Notes under the pieces: model-generated
What the model saw: only the letters and a program-made list of their open reading frames with translations
Database searches by the model: none
Told to the model about the DNA's origin: nothing
Shown: positions 24,668 through 24,824 of the stretch, piece after piece
How positions within the stretch are numbered: position 1 is the first letter of the stretch
Layout of the letters: each line of letters opens with the position of its first letter
Position numbers and translations under genes: made by a program
From: JASEGV01 sp947085285
Lineage (GTDB): Bacteria > Bacteroidota > Ignavibacteria > UBA10030 > BY39
Direction of reading: 5' to 3'
DNA: 24,824 nucleotides
NCBI GenBank assembly: GCA_947085285.1
Contig: CAMTVZ010000066.1
Location: 1-24,824 of the forward strand

Positions 24668-24824
24668 TAATTTCATTAGTTTTATCTCGGAAAATTTCTT
24701 AATGATTGTAATCATTTTAAAACCCCGCAATCTATCGAGGTATTAGTTGTTCTTCTTTTCAAATTTTACTTTTCACAGTAATATGTTCCTCGCATCATTG
24801 CAAATTTCGAATATGAATATTGCT
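24668..24824. other. Downstream non-coding end of window
   Basis: No gene is seen. It holds a seven-base inverted repeat AATGATT-GT-AATCATT (24701-24716), followed by TTAAAA rather than a T run, and an imperfect hairpin ACCCCG...CGAGGT (about 24721-24742). Either may end the operon weakly; neither is a convincing terminator. The next gene must start beyond the window. Confidence 0.4.

Noticed and set aside
1..24824. CRISPR array, insertion sequence or prophage
   Set aside because: No regularly spaced repeats, transposase, integrase or phage structural gene was seen.

Overview
The window looks like chromosomal DNA of a member of the Ignavibacteria, or a near relative in the Bacteroidota/Chlorobi group. 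The DNA is AT-rich. Several genes lack a clear Shine-Dalgarno sequence. The large cytochrome at 16182-19034 ends in a type IX secretion (T9SS) sorting domain opening with the NYPNPFNP signature typical of that clade. Taxonomy is inferred from these traits only.

Left part (1-7480), ordinary and accessory genes. A REP-like hairpin (28-60) lies beside a lipoprotein zinc metallopeptidase (minus strand). Then come a truncated RhuM-like gene with debris behind it, a PIN-toxin toxin-antitoxin pair, an MFS exporter (minus), an EamA/DMT transporter and pyruvate kinase. After pyruvate kinase is an unusual RNA locus: an intact class II tRNA-Ser(UGA) lies exactly inside the anticodon loop of a second class II, tRNA-Ser-like sequence. 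All other arms of the outer molecule can still pair.

Middle part (7583-15962), regulation and cytochrome maturation. An unrecognised 472-aa protein, a soluble three-PAS histidine kinase and an NtrC-type sigma-54 activator are closely spaced. They are followed by a CcmF-type haem lyase and a second, paralogous NtrC-type activator. A sigma-54-like promoter (-24/-12) lies in front of ccmF.

Right part (16182-24667), a dense multihaem electron-transfer locus. It encodes a 9-haem c-type cytochrome with a T9SS C-terminal domain, so probably exported across the outer membrane. After a strong terminator and a second sigma-54-like element comes a four-gene operon. It holds a degenerate receiver protein, a CbcL-like fusion of a 13-haem cytochrome c with a membrane cytochrome b, a 19-haem membrane-anchored cytochrome c, and a separate cytochrome b. 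The last two look like a split version of the fusion protein before them.

Working model (inference): menaquinol is oxidised by one or both cytochrome bc modules in the inner membrane. Electrons pass through the 13- and 19-haem periplasmic domains toward the T9SS-exported cytochrome at the surface. CcmF attaches haem to these 41 CXXCH sites, and the kinase/sigma-54 activators switch the system on. No outer-membrane porin conduit of the MtrB type is visible. If the model holds, it is an extracellular or outer-surface electron-transfer system in which T9SS places the terminal cytochrome.
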